Position numbers and translations under genes: made by a program
Shown: one piece after another, positions 14,101 to 64,000 of the stretch
Layout: each line of letters opens with the position of its first letter
Position numbering within the stretch: the first letter of the stretch is position 1
Source: Atrichornis clamosus
Lineage: Eukaryota; Chordata; Aves; Passeriformes; Menuridae
Assembly (NCBI GenBank): GCA_013400975.1
Contig: WBMZ01004790.1
Span: forward strand, 297,681-361,680
Length of the DNA stretch: 64,000 bases
Direction: 5' to 3'
The notes under the pieces: model-generated
The model's input: only the letters and a program-made list of their open reading frames with translations
Told to the model about the DNA's origin: nothing
Database searches by the model: none

Positions 14101-16450
14101 GAGTCATGGAATAACTATAAAATTAAGGTGGTGTTATATCATCATTAATTTGTATTTCCCTAATGATAAAAATCTGTATCTGCAGATGGTGATTAGTTTA
14201 TTATATCTGATAAATATTGCATGAGCTTTAGATTAGTTGAGAATAGTGTATAACGATGTAGACTAGGAGACTGGATGGTCTTTGTAATTTTTCTCGTGAT
14301 TAGTTATAGCTGTGGTGGTTTTGTCTTTTTTAAATGTCACCTTGAACACATTCAAAGGTTATTTTCCTGAAGGTATGATGGGTGTAGATATCTCAGTGAA
14401 GTTAATACATGGATCCCCCCTTTCACTTTATTCATCAGTATATATTTAGCCTGATTAAGATTTCTGTAGATCTGCAGGATTCAAATCCCAGGGTTTCAGT
14501 AGGATGTCACTCCCCTGTGAGTTCTTTGCTATTATCTCTTTTGCTCATGTTTCCTTCTGCCAGTTCCCTTAGTGTAGAAATCAATTCTAAATACAGTACT
14601 CCTTGATAAGACTTTTCAGGAATATTTTAGGATCATGAACCTTGCTTGAAAGACTGACAGAGAAGTAATGGGGAAAGGGAAGAGATCACCCAGGATCTGA
14701 CATGTGCCTAACAGGAGGATGGCACCAGAAGGCATTAAGCCGGTGTTTGGCTATTTGCAGGATCTCCTCAAGAGATGTGCCAGCCAATTCTTGGTTTTTC
14801 TGCCCACCAAATCTACAAGTCTGATCAGACCATATACTCTCTTGTTCATGTTCTCCACAGACTACTGCACGAACAGACATGGTGAGCCAACTTTTACCTT
14901 TTTTCAGATGGCTCCAGTGGTTTGAACCTTTGCACATACTCAGAATGAAGTTGTGTAGGAAGTTGTCTTTTCCTACAAAGAGATGGATCCAACCTCCATT
15001 AGAGTCAGCGGGAGTCCTCAGCATTAATGGCTTTAGCAAATATAATCTCAAGCCCATAATCAATTTTATAACCCTGCTGCAGTTTAAGTTCTGTCTTGTA
15101 CCCTTTAATCCTTTTACCATTCCTCATCTTGGAATTAACTTCCTTCTCCAAAGTGGGCCTGTCAGTTGAAAGTCACTGTACATTTTGTTTAAGCTGCTTG
15201 CAAAATTTTTAATTAGAATAGTTTAAGAACTGAATCCCTCCAAAGATTTTTCCTTGCATTACTTTTTTCATCCGTTATTTAGGATTATGCAATTTTCCAG
15301 GGAAATACCCTTTTGGAAGACAGAATGAGGTTAGCAGTACAAGTTTCATAGTGGATTTAGAGAACATTTGCTAAAAAATAAATTTCAAAAAAAGTCTCAA
15401 GATAATACTACTTTTATACTTCTTGCAGTACTAATCATGGATTTGAAAGGAGGTATTTATTTTGTCTTGAAAGTTCGTGTGATGATAATGTGATATTGAA
15501 AATATGATAAAATGATGGTTTTTAATGGAAAAATGCACATGTATTGAGTTATAGTCAGTCAATATAAGCTATAAAGTGAATTGGATGCACTTTTATAAGT
15601 GTATTTTCAAATTTACAGAGCAGTGGTTAATATTGGTTCTTAAAAGGAGTGAACACAAGTTCTAATTTATTTCCTCATGCCCAAAATAATAATGGTTTTA
15701 AAGAAATTAAAAACCTGAATCACTACCTTACTTTTTCTGCTGCTAAGTGCAGACCATTTCCAGGCTTAAGATTTCTTCTGTCAGAGTGTTTTAAACTGAC
15801 ATCTGTGATATAACTATATATCCCTTCTTTTCCAATTGCCTGGAAAGCTTCAGAAGCTGAACTTTTCAGAACACCTAAAGGAGTTAAGTCCATAGACAGA
15901 TACTATGTTTTCACTGAGTTTTGAAATAAATTCTGAATTATTTAAAGGACCCTGAGGATGGGAATTTGTGATAAAATGCAAGCATTGGGTGCTTAAAAAC
16001 TGATCAATTCGAACTTGAAAAGACAAATTTTGGAAGGGGAAGAGTTTAGCATCTGAGGAATTTCACGTTTCACTGGTTATAAAACCCAGATATTACTGTG
16101 CAGTCAATAGGACTGGAATGGATACACAAGGAATATGTTAGAAGTTTGCAGAACATATAAAGCTTGTTCAGGATCATGTAAACAGCTTTTTTAAACTACA
16201 GAATTATGTGATTGGATTTGTGTCTCAGAAATGTTTATTTTACTTTTTTACATGAGGAAAATTGTAGATTTTTATTTGCCAGGTCACATAGGTACCATTT
16301 AACCAATTCTATAATTGCCAGAACAGGAAACTGTCATTAAGACAGCAATGAAAAATACAGGGCTCTTAGAATAATGGTGTCTTTTTTGAAGACTTGTTAA
16401 CTTCACAAGCTAAATCCCCTGTCTTGTTGATTTGATATTATTACTGGACT

Positions 16451-16487
16451 GGGGGGGGGGAAGGGAGGGTTGACTGGGGTCAGGGGG
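16451..16487 (+). other. G-rich tract with G-quadruplex potential
   Basis: A run of ten G, then GGG, GGG, GGGG and GGGGG separated by 1-6 bases, within strongly AT-rich intergenic sequence. It satisfies the usual four-tract quadruplex pattern on the + strand. Confidence 0.7.
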
Positions 16488-19400
16488 TTTCATAATAAGC
16501 TTGACAACTCATGCAGGAAGATTGTCTCTCTTACCTGCTGATATCTCTCAAGTGTAAATGTTTGAGGTCCTGTGGTTAAGTTTTATTAAAGATCTATAAT
16601 AGCATCTTAATCTTGCTCCATAGCTCTTTCACAGTTAATTTTCACCATTATTTTTAGTAGAGGATTCTGATGGTTTCCTGGAAGGCACAAGGCTAAGTGT
16701 AATAATAGTACTCAGATAAGTCATTAAAAATTCCTGCAATGATAAAATAAGGAAAAAGATAGCTCTGGGAGCAGATTGGGTCATACTGTGGTGTTTAGTC
16801 TGTCATTTAATTTGAAATTCATGTACTTTCCCAGTCTTTCTTTTATCTTCCTTCATAACTTCAGCATACCAGCTCCAGGCATGTCTTGTTTTGTGCTGCC
16901 TATTTGGTTGTGCAATTCTTTTGTGAGAGCTTAGAGCTGACTATACCATTTGAGCTACTTCAGCACTAGGAGTGCTTCACAGATGTCATGCCAGCAGGGA
17001 CTGCTGGCAGCTGTGAATCATAAAAATGGATAATGCAGCTGTAGGTACGGGCAGATTTTTATGCAGAGTTGTGAAGTAATAGTTACTGTCCAAATTATAT
17101 TTGTATGTCTATAATACAACTTTTTCTATGCTATAAATAATTCATATTTTGACAGAAAAACCCTATTCTATATGTTTTAAGTCTCTTCTTGATGCTAATA
17201 TTTCACATGCCTAGGCCACAGATATTTTTAGGTTAATAACACTGTGTTGTGTCATGTTGTTCCACCCTTGTGATGTTTCTTTTTCATGTAATGTGTGGTA
17301 TTCCGCATGGAAATGGTACAATCCCATAATTTTTTAATGCACAGTCTGTAGTTTTATGTTGAGGTATTTCAAAATACCCCCAACCTGCATCCTTTCCTGG
17401 TGAAGTCAGCTGGTTTCCCCAACATTTTCATAAACGGGTAAATTTCTGTTCAGGCATGTACGCCAATATAGCCTACAGTAATAAATCAGTATCATAAAGT
17501 CAGCTATTTATGATGCAGTAGTATCTGGAAGCCAGTCAGTAATGGGTCTCTGCTAAATTTATTATACTATATCTCTTCTCTGGAAGCAGGAGCACTCCTA
17601 CTCACTTGCTCGGCCTGTAAACAATGTGCTGAGAGTTATGAAAGCCTTATATGAAGTCAAAGTCAATCCCTTTCTTTTGTATGATGGTATAGACACTCAG
17701 TTTTTATCAGAACACCTACTGTATTTTATTAGATATTCTCATCAGAGATTGAAAGTGTTTTCCCAGTAATAACATAGGAGGTTTGACAGCCAAGCAACTG
17801 CCCTTTTAAATATAGATGCCACTGACTCACACAGGAAGTATGAGGAGCTAATAAATACCATCAAGAACCACTTGTAGGTTTTCTATGAATCTGTGGGTGA
17901 ATACAAGTCATGTTAGGCCATATCACTCTATCAATTGCAGTGAAGCCACAGGAGGAAGAGCAGGTACACCAGGTTAGAGGGTGAATCGTTATCACCTATG
18001 AAAAAGAGCTTCTCTGTGCTCCCTGCAGGACTGTAAAGAGGGACAGGAGGAATTTCTTCCTCAAACACAAGCACTGAAAATAATTGTTTACAAACTGATA
18101 GTGAGTATTGCTCAGGCTTGTGCCCTGAGCACATCCTCCAGGTGGACATTGCCCTTGGTACTGACTCGTTGCCTCTGCAGCATCACAGGTCTGGCAGTTT
18201 GCCATGCAAGTTAGACAAGCTTTTCAGTAAAATTAGAATAAATTATTTAATCAGTATTAGGCACAGTCATATGGGCAGTAATTTAAACAAATATTGCAAA
18301 TAAACCCCCCAAAACCTCCTGATAGTTCCAGGGATATTTTTTCCCCAAAAATGTTGTTCTGGTTTGCATGGGGCAATCCTGTCATCTTACTCACAAGCTC
18401 AATTGTATCTTTTCAGTAAATTGTGATCATTGAGATTGTTGGCTGGACATTTTTGCTGATAAAATTTCTCAGTAGGTTGCATAACTGTTTCTGAAAACTC
18501 TAATTTTCAGATCTTTACTCAATTCTTTATCTTTCTCCCCTTCTTCTTCCTACTTAGACAAACTCATAGAAACGTATTGAGATTTAGAAATCCATCACAT
18601 GCTCTTGAAAGTTTGACCCATATTTGGACATCAGTTTTGGTAAACTTCTGGTCTCCATGGTGTTCTGAACTTCTGATAAAAACCATTTAAAACTTACATG
18701 GATATAGTACTTAAAATCGTACGGGGCACTGGTCCTGCTGTCTCTGTGAGGGTAAGCTGTCCCCGCTGCAGGGTTTTGCTTCCACTGAACTCCTGCCCAG
18801 TCTTTTCCTGTTCCGTGCGGATCGCTGGCAGCATGACTCACGGTGCCTGCATGCACACCAGCATTTCCACACACACAGCTTTGGCAGCTTTCTGACTCAG
18901 CAAGAGCTCGTGCTCTGCTCTGTCACAGAATAGCAAATTGAGTCCTCTGCAGTGTGGGAACTGAAAATTTACTGCCTTACAGTTTCCTTTGAACTACTTT
19001 GGTGTTAAAAAATGCATCTTGCTTCACCAGCTCCTTTAAGTACATGTATTTTTCTGTCTTCGGTCTGCTCTCATGTATTGGGTTCTAGCTACTCTGTGAT
19101 TTCATCATTTAGGCTAAAGGATAGTTTAAAATTTAAAAAATCCTGTAATAATAATTACACTTTGAGCTACACTCATGCTACCACATTTAAGCAAAGCTTG
19201 GACTATGCGTGTGTCAGGTAAATGAGGAAAGAGTGAGTTTATAGAAGTATTTTATTTTTTTCAAGTGAAAGAGAAAACAAATACTGCTACTGTCTTGAGA
19301 ATGTACACAAGTACCTGTAACCTCATGGTGCTCACTATCCCAGGTCATTTTTCCAAATCAATTATACAGTTTGTGGCACTATGGAAAGACTATTGAAGTT

Positions 19401-21248
19401 TCTGTACTGACTCTGTTTGAGAGAAAACATTCACCACCCTCACTGGAGGAGAAGGCCCCGTATGAAAATTGTCAGTAATGAAAGCTCTTTGACCAAACAC
19501 ACTGCATATTAATGACAAAATTGAGACTTGAGAAAAGCCATCGCTGAAATGTCAAAGTATTGCTAAATAAATGAAGTTATTTCTGAGCCCGAACGGTCCA
19601 AATAATGTTTATATATCAAAGGTGAGAAATACTGGTTTTATGCAAAAAGTTCTGGCAATGTTCATCTTGGAGAAAACATCTTTCTGTTGCTGTTACTATT
19701 CTGCTTGCTGTGCAAAGACATGATACCACTTTTCTTCAGGTCTTTGAAGCAAGGGACAGAAGAGTTTGAACTTCCAGAATCTGCAAAATGAAGATATGTT
19801 TTGTATATAATACTGGGCAAAATCTCCTGTCATTTACACTGATATAGGATTACTGTTAAAATGATAAAGCCAATGTTTGAAGACACAAATCTCAGAATTT
19901 GCCCTGTGCAGGTTTTAGTGCTCTAAGTAGACAGGATATTTTCCAGTGCACTAGAGAAAGTGCATGAGAAAAATAAATGGGCATGAAGCCAATCTATCAG
20001 AACTGAGGTTGGACACTTTAGATGTCTGCAGTGCCATTCATTATGGGTTGGCTTCTGTTAGGTGCAGGGAGCAATCCATTAAATGATTACAAAAGAACAG
20101 TGAGCTTTTTTAAAAGACAGACTGTAGTGTGCTCAGGCTAAAAGCTGTGCTGGCTGTAGGAGTTTTCACTTATACCTCATTCGACCCACACAGATTGCTT
20201 CAACAATTCAGCAACAAGGTTGCTACCCCCAGACCATTATCAGCTGGCATAATAAAAGCCCTGGCATATTACTGCAACTGAAACCTACTGGAAAGCTGTG
20301 ATTTCCAGTATATTTTCAGCAACAGAAACCACACTGGTTTTGGCCTAACATATACATTTCCTCTGCGTAGCTTTTTCAGACTATTTTGCAAATGTTTATT
20401 TGCATCTACAAGTATGTTTAGTATCAACCCTGTTTCCCTGAAGGAGCAGACTTTATATGTGTATGTAGAAATAGGGGGAGGAGAGTAAGGAGTTCTCTGA
20501 GTTAGATAAAAGGGATAAAGGTGCTTCAAGCTATGACCAGCTCTAGACCTGTCCCTGTTGTGTCATCACATGAAGTGCAGTCATCACAAATGAGGCACAG
20601 GTATGGTAAAGACCCAGTTTGAAGGCTGGCCATCTGTGACTGGTCTGTCCCCAGTCAGTAGGTACATTGCACTGCAGGGTTGGCATGAACATTCCATTGA
20701 AGCATCTTCCTCCTGGGGCACAACCTGGCACAGTAATGTCAAATTTCCTGATGACAAGTCAGAAAATTTAAGTCAAGGGTTAAACTTACACAGGATTTCT
20801 GAATGTCAGTCCTGTAACATTTCCTCTGATCAAAATAGTCTGCTGATTAGGTTTCATTTGGTCAGAATCTGGAAGAAGGACAGGGAGCAATGAATGTACT
20901 GTGTTAACAAAAGCAATCTCAAACCGGAATTCTTTTATAGGAACAAAAGTTATTATTGAAATATTTCACAGCTGTATGTACTACACGTACACTGAGAGAT
21001 AATATTGTCTTAGGGATGTTGTGCATATATCTTGCTCTGCAAGGATGCAGATTTTTTTTTTCTTAAGCCTAAAACCAATTTAATATAAATATTTAATCTT
21101 TGGCTTATTTTTATTCATTTCCATACCTAGCATGAATCAGACTAATACAGAAATGATAACTGTGAGGTTTGTTGGACTGAATACAGTCCTGATCCCAGAA
21201 TTCCAGACTAAGTAGAAAGATTTCTCTGCCTTATATAGGCATTGAAGC

Positions 21249-21340
21249 ATTGGGTTATATCCTGAATTGTTTAACTAAGAGGAAAGCCTTTATGATTGGG
21301 CTATGTCCTGAACTGTTTAGCTAAGAGGGAAGTTTCTATG
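21249..21340. repeat. 46-bp imperfect tandem duplication, two copies
   Basis: Copy 1 (21249-21294) begins ATTGGGTTATATCCTGAATT and copy 2 (21295-21340) begins ATTGGGCTATGTCCTGAACT. The copies are the same length and adjacent with no spacer. They match at 38 of 46 positions, and all eight differences are transitions. It is a non-coding local duplication in intergenic DNA. Confidence 0.92.
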
Positions 21341-21768
21341 GATGTTGTTCTCACGTACGCATTTTCCAGAGTAGCATTATATTATGTCACAGCTGTTAAA
21401 TTTCTGCTGGGTTTTGGTTTTGTTGGATTATCTTTTAGGTAAAAGTAAGTAGATAGTTCAAATTATTTTGAAGTTTAAACTGCTAATCCTGTATAGCATC
21501 ATTACAGGAACAAGTCACTGCAGGTCTGAAAGCCCAGTGACTTACTAGTGATATCTTTGCAGTGAGGGTATAGATAAGACACTGATGTAAAGTTTCAGAC
21601 TTGAATACTTTCATGTTCTGTGAATAAATTGCAGTTTTGAATGTGTTCACTGGGGTGAGAGAGATTGTTGTTTATTCTCTCTCTGTGCCACCATCTGCAA
21701 ATTGCTTAATAGCATAAATAAATGTTACATAAATGCTAAAGTTTTCTCTTAAGCAGCAGAAGCAATGC

Positions 21769-21783
21769 AAAAAAAAAAAAAAA
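21769..21783. repeat. Poly-A tract (15 A)
   Basis: Uninterrupted A run followed by GAAAATATAATA. No retroposon body is recognised upstream, so it is treated as simple sequence. Confidence 0.75.
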
Positions 21784-23319
21784 GAAAATATAATAGTGGA
21801 AGGCTTTCATTTGTGATTGTAGTGCTGTTGAGATCCTGTTTGATTACCAGGTTAGATTACTTCTGTAATGTGCATATCCTGTTCATGATCTTTTAAGATT
21901 TACTGATTTTTTTTTAATATGAGGTTAGGCTAAGAAATCAGTATTCTTGAAGGAAAATATATTCTGACTGTTCTTTCAGGATTAAAACTGGACAGATACT
22001 GTTAATCTCTATAGCCACAAGACCCAGTGCTCTGATGGACATTGCTACCCACAGGCAATGGCACTGGATCTGCTCAGGAACAAGCTCCTAAAGCACCACA
22101 ACTCTCAGTCTGCATCTGAACCATCTAGATGAGCAGGGGCACACAGTGGCCTATTTTAATCCCCACTCCCAAAGGCTTCTGAGATGGAGTGTGTGTGATG
22201 GTGGTCCACAGACAGTGCCAGGAACCTGCCTGCTGTGTGTTAAGGTAAACCTACTGTTGAGGTCCAACAGGAAGGGTGACACAGCATGTCCTGCTCCTCA
22301 GCACTGGAGCAGAGAGGACAGGGTCTGTGAGCAGCGTTAGTGCGAGCCTCCCTTGAGTACCTGCCATTGTGACCATGGCAGCTCTTATGGCAGGACAGCC
22401 TGGATTCTGTAACAACCACGTGCCTGTGTGACTCGTGTGGTGACCTGGACCAAACTGCTCTTCATCAGCTGGCCCTTACAAGCTCAGGGAAATTTAAAGA
22501 GTAAAATCTTGGGTTCAACAACCCTTGATTATTTACTTCTGGCACATGCTCAGCAGGGTGTAAAGATAGGAAGCTGTTTCAGCACGTGGGCAGGACAGCT
22601 CCTCTGTCTGTAAAAAACTACATTGATATATCTTTTTTCATCTGAGGAGTATTCCACTGATTAGATATTTTTTCTCCAGTAGCCAACAAACAAACTTTGC
22701 AGCTAGCAAACCCAACAATTTATTCAGCTGGTATGGTTTTGTTTTTTCCCCTCTTCTGGGTTAAACTTCAAAAAGTAAATTAATATTGGCATTGAGGCCA
22801 GACCAACATTTACATGGTATTTCAGTCCTACTCAGTTAACTTTGATTGCTTATATAAGACTGAAGTAATATATGTTTGGTGTGGGACTGGTTTGCAGGAG
22901 GATATGAATGTATATTTAATTATCAAAGAACTTAGTCATCCCAGATTGATATATCCAAATACATTTTTCTTCCTTTTATGGCTGTTCATGTTTTCTACCA
23001 CTTGAGTTTGTTTCCATCTTAGCAAAATGAGAAAGAATCAAAAGTCTCTTGATCTAAATCTTTTATTTGTACTGGACTGAAAAGGTATTGAGTTGCTTAT
23101 ATGACAATCAGTACCTGACAGATGTAACATCTCTTTCTAATGCCCTTTATGCAATGCTTCTTAATGTAAAAAATAGCAAAACAGAAGGAAAGAAAATCTG
23201 GGGCTTTGGTTTACCTTCTTTTCTTGTTAAAGAAGGTGAAGTGTTGAATTATCACAGGTGAACTGAGACTACATCCTGCAGCTAGAGAATGTAAAGAGAA
23301 TTTAAAGAAATCTTTAAAA

Positions 23320-23510
23320 AAAGTCTTACATAATATTATCAATTCCTATATAAAATAATTTAATATTTTAAATACTTTTTAAATAATTTATCTGTATTTA
23401 AAACTAACTTTTAAAAATTTTATGTTTGGAACCTTTCTGGCATTAACAATTAAATAATTTTTTTAAATATTAAAAATCTTTTAAATATTCAATACAATTC
23501 AATATAAAAA
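23320..23510. repeat. Very AT-rich block
   Basis: Dense runs of TTTAAATA, AAATAATTT and ATTTTAAA-type words on both strands, with almost no G or C for long stretches. It could be low-complexity sequence or a matrix-attachment-like region. No transposon ends are seen. Confidence 0.7.
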
Positions 23511-25497
23511 CAGAAAAAGTAATATACATTGTTCACACATAGTATTGTACATGACACCTGAGCTCTAGAGTGAGCTTTTGAATTTGTCAGGCAAGTCATA
23601 GCTTAATTGTGATGAACCACTTATCCTCTCTCTGGACTCTTAAGATGATAACAGATCTTTACCATCAATATGTAGTCTTTAATATTATATACACATACTG
23701 TATACAGTAGTTAATTTCCATCTCTGTGCCCAGAATTGTAAATAAATACTTTTTCACAGCATTTAGATCAAAATATTGTTTAGCGCATACACAAATATAT
23801 TTAAGACACACACAAGTTGACAAGAACCATACCAATTTTGCTCAGCTCACTTACAGGAAAATTTAGCTCAGAGGTGTCAAATACCATAATGGAGGAGTTG
23901 TCACTGCTGCGTCTAAAATGTATGATAAACTTATTACTAAATGTTGACAGGTTGTGTTAGCAGTTGGAAAATGAGGGTTCACTTGTTCCCTTGGTGGCTT
24001 TTCATTGATCCTGCCAACAATAAAGGCAGTGCAGGCAGAATGCTGGTGTCTCACAGCCCCTTGGTCACCTGGTGTCCACTGCAGTGTGACAAACTCACTG
24101 GGACAGACTTTGGCAGGACTTCACGTCAGGCCAAACACAACTCTCCAGTTTTTAAGAGTAGGCAGGTCTGTCACTGAAAATGCAGTTTACTGTCAAATCG
24201 TAACTTGCTTTCTCCATCCCCCTGTATTTAGAAAGATGACTTCTACAGATACTGTAAATGAATTTGGGTGGAAAGAAGGGGACTCTCATGCTCCCTATAT
24301 CACATGCATCATGTATTATGATTGCAATAGGTGTGCCCCATTGTGCAAGGAAGTCCTCAGAAGTCTTCATTTTTCCTTGAAAATCTCTTCTCCAAGAGGA
24401 CCCCAAAACTCTACAAAGATTAAATGGAACACTCTACATAGCTATTTAGGGATACTTGCAGCAGGAAAAAAAATACCAATGCAAATCAACATTCTCATCA
24501 GGAAGCCTAGCCTAGGAACACACTCAGAGGAGGAGCACATGCCACGTGATATGTGTAGTTATTCACAAATGAACAAAGCTCACATTTCAGATTTTGCACT
24601 CATAGTTTCCCATTCATATGCAATCTATAAACTAGAAACTATTAGCAGGTATTATTACATGGCTTAGTCATAATACTTGTTCCTGAAAACATAACTTCTT
24701 CACAGATAATTCCGAGACATGGTTTTAGGGTGAATTTCAAGAAGGTTTTGAATGTTTTGCTCATGTCTTTGCAGTGTGAGATTCTGAATGCACCTTCAGA
24801 AAGACAGAATTCACAAAGTGAGAAATACCCTGCCTTCCTTTCGCTCTTCCTGCCCTATCTCAGGCATGAAGGTTCTTGCACAAGGTGTTCACTCAGGTGA
24901 TGGATGGTACCTGTGGTGATTCTGGGCTTCCTTTACATGAAATTTGATTCTCCTGCTTTCAGGGAAGCAGACTCTGAAAAGGAAATTGTTACCTAGGGAG
25001 AATAAACATTTCAGACACTTTATTTTAATCCATCTTAAGAGACAAACTCAGGCCTTGAGTTTATTTCACAGTAAAAACACAGTACCACAACAGGCCTCTG
25101 TGTCTCTGAAGACCTCAGGCAAAAAATGGGGATTCTATAGGATAAAGCAAGCAGCCAATGCTAAAGTAATCCTCCCCCATATCTTTTACCACTTCTAGAA
25201 TTGGTTAGGAATACTGGTGTGCCAGCAAGGGACTAATTCTCAGCTATTTTGAGGTGTTCTCACCTCAGTCCTTTTCATTAAGACATCAGTCACATCAAAA
25301 CTGAGCATATTTTAACAAGAGAATTTTAGAATCAGAAATAACATGATGTAATGAACTACTAGTTTTGCCTTTGCAAAAGTCTGTCTAGACTTAGGAGAAT
25401 TTGTATTTAAGTCTTAACCTTTCCCTGGATGTATATGCAGTGTGTATATATAAACATATATTTATACAGTTAATAGTTTATATCAGATTCAAGAAGC
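23510..25497. other. Intergenic DNA downstream of CHRNA7, containing an unassigned 220-codon ORF
   Basis: No gene is recognised. The + strand frame at 24005-24667 is open for 220 codons from ATG. It is the longest open frame in the window apart from none matching a known protein. The product is rich in Cys, Ser and Thr, and shows no signal peptide, membrane helix or domain I know. A chance frame or part of a long non-coding transcript is more likely than a protein gene. Confidence 0.6.
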
Positions 25498-25503
25498 TTT
25501 ATT
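25498..25503 (-). terminator. Candidate poly(A) signal AATAAA for CHRNA7
   Basis: First exact AATAAA hexamer after the stop codon, about 1.1 kb downstream. The following 60 bases are TA-rich with TGTTTATATATACACAC, which could serve as the downstream element. Two ATTAAA hexamers at 25641-25636 and 25632-25627, followed by a TGTTTGATCTGTTGTATG-like stretch, are an alternative. Confidence 0.35.
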
Positions 25504-26592
25504 ATTCATTAGTACTCATCTGATGATAAACTGAGCAGAAAAGGTGCAGTTTTCTTGTAAAGACAATGTTACAGGGACTCAACAGAACGAGCTCTATAAA
25601 AGGCTAAGCATACAACAGATCAAACATTTAATTTTTTTAATGAAAATCTTGATCTCGGGATTTGATGGGTTTTTTTGCTTTAGATTCTACATTTACGCTT
25701 AAGCCTGTACAAGACACTGAGTTACTTTTTTCTCACTGGAATCCAGTTAACAGTAAAGAGACAAGCGTGGGGATTGGGGTTTTTTAAACCAAGTGATGAT
25801 GAAGGCTTCTTAAATCAATCATTTTTCTTTTTGACAGTTAAAAAGTCATCAGTTGAAAGAATGCCTTTCTGGGGAGAAAGAAGAAGTAGTAAACACTGCA
25901 AATATTACTGTGAAGCCTGTTTAAGAATTCTGGCCAAATTTCTAGGTCAAATCTAGAAAGATATGGAAGGGCAAGTTATGTGGTGTGTCCTCTTAACTTT
26001 CAGGTTTCTGGCATCTCAGACAAATTCAGAATTCTGAAAGCCATATATGTTTTATGCAAAGTGCATGGAGGGAGTTACAGACTGACTGCTTGTGAGTGAG
26101 GAGCTGGAGAGCTACATACAACATTCCTCCCTTTCCTCTCTGCTGTTTGAGCAACCATTTGGATTTCATCCTCTCCTCAATATAAGTGTTTACGATTCAT
26201 TCAAATAGTTAAGATGGACCACATGCTATCTCTAAGAACAAAGTCTAGAAGAAGTGACATTTCTGGCATTGCCTACCTCTGATTTTGTAATAGCCAGTTC
26301 AGAAACGTGTAAGAGGTGGTGGTGCAATACCCTGTCATTTTGAAGGGACTGGCAGCCACTTTCCATTTTCCACAAAGGATTGCTCAGAGGAGCTGTGTAC
26401 AGACAGCCCCGAGAGAAATCCTTGACTTCCCTTCTGAAATGGTGCCACTCTTCCAAAAGGAGCTTAGGATCAGAGAGGGGGGCAAAAAAAAGCGGACAAT
26501 GAGAAGCATTACACTCATGAAAAACAAGCGTTCAAAAGACCCCACATTCTTATTTGCTACATACCATTCAGAGAAGCAGGCTTTGTTAGGAG
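25498..26592 (-). other. CHRNA7: Probable CHRNA7 3' UTR
   Basis: The stretch from the stop codon to the first canonical AATAAA on the minus strand (25503-25498). No coding features are seen. The end point is inferred from the hexamer only; an earlier ATTAAA with a GT-rich stretch downstream (25641-25627) could give a shorter UTR, and longer forms are possible. Confidence 0.45.

Positions 26593-64000
<37,408 letters not shown>

Larger units (their letters stand above)
8136..23319. other. Intergenic DNA with scattered simple repeats
   Basis: No coding exon is recognised on either strand. Features seen are a G-rich tract at 16451-16487, a 46-bp tandem duplication at 21249-21340, poly-A at 21769-21783, an alternating TA/TGCGCATGCA patch near 10400-10425 and a possible ancient repeat near 14980-15070. 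The 144-codon minus frame at 14686-15120 has no recognisable product. Confidence 0.75.

Noticed and set aside
14686..15120. 144-codon minus-strand frame considered as a retroelement or gene remnant
   Set aside because: No recognisable motif; frames on the opposite strand are also open, and part of the block looks like an old repeat.

Overview
The window is vertebrate nuclear DNA, almost certainly from a bird and possibly a passerine. Evidence: spliced genes with GT-AG introns, an AT-rich background with a CpG-rich 5' gene end, truncated CR1 LINE 3' ends, a solo LTR of a type common in neoavian genomes, and a coding sequence that tracks the chicken alpha-7 nicotinic receptor. There are no bacterial-style genes. 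Most open reading frames are chance frames in intergenic or intronic DNA.

One gene dominates, and it lies on the minus strand. CHRNA7, the alpha-7 neuronal nicotinic acetylcholine receptor subunit, runs from the right edge leftward to its TAA stop at 26593-26595. All ten coding exons of the standard gene structure can be placed to the base. Exons 2-10 are 140, 45, 110, 80, 168, 195, 87, 110 and 519 bp. Only the last 7 bases of exon 1 are inside the window (63994-64000). The visible exons join in frame into 486 residues plus stop. This implies a 502-residue precursor if exon 1 has the chicken length. Residue numbers below use that assumption. No frameshift, premature stop or lost key residue is visible.

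Layout: 1-25.5 kb is intergenic DNA downstream of CHRNA7, with a GC-rich minisatellite at 7.85-8.14 kb, a G-rich tract at 16.45 kb, a 46-bp tandem duplication at 21.25 kb and a very AT-rich block at 23.3-23.5 kb. 25.5-26.6 kb is the probable 3' UTR. 26.6-33.2 kb holds the compact cluster of exons 10-5. Exons 4 (38.2 kb) and 3 (42.7 kb) are more spread out. A 19.9-kb intron 2 (42.8-62.7 kb) carries a CR1 fragment and an intact solo LTR. Exon 2 is at 62.8 kb, and a CpG-rich block at 63.77-64.0 kb leads into exon 1. The promoter lies to the right of the window.

I found no convincing undescribed biological system. The items most worth a second look are a small CpG-rich island in intron 3 with a well-placed short ORF, the minisatellite with a single ambiguous base, the solo LTR with intact target-site duplication, and a 220-codon ORF downstream of the gene.
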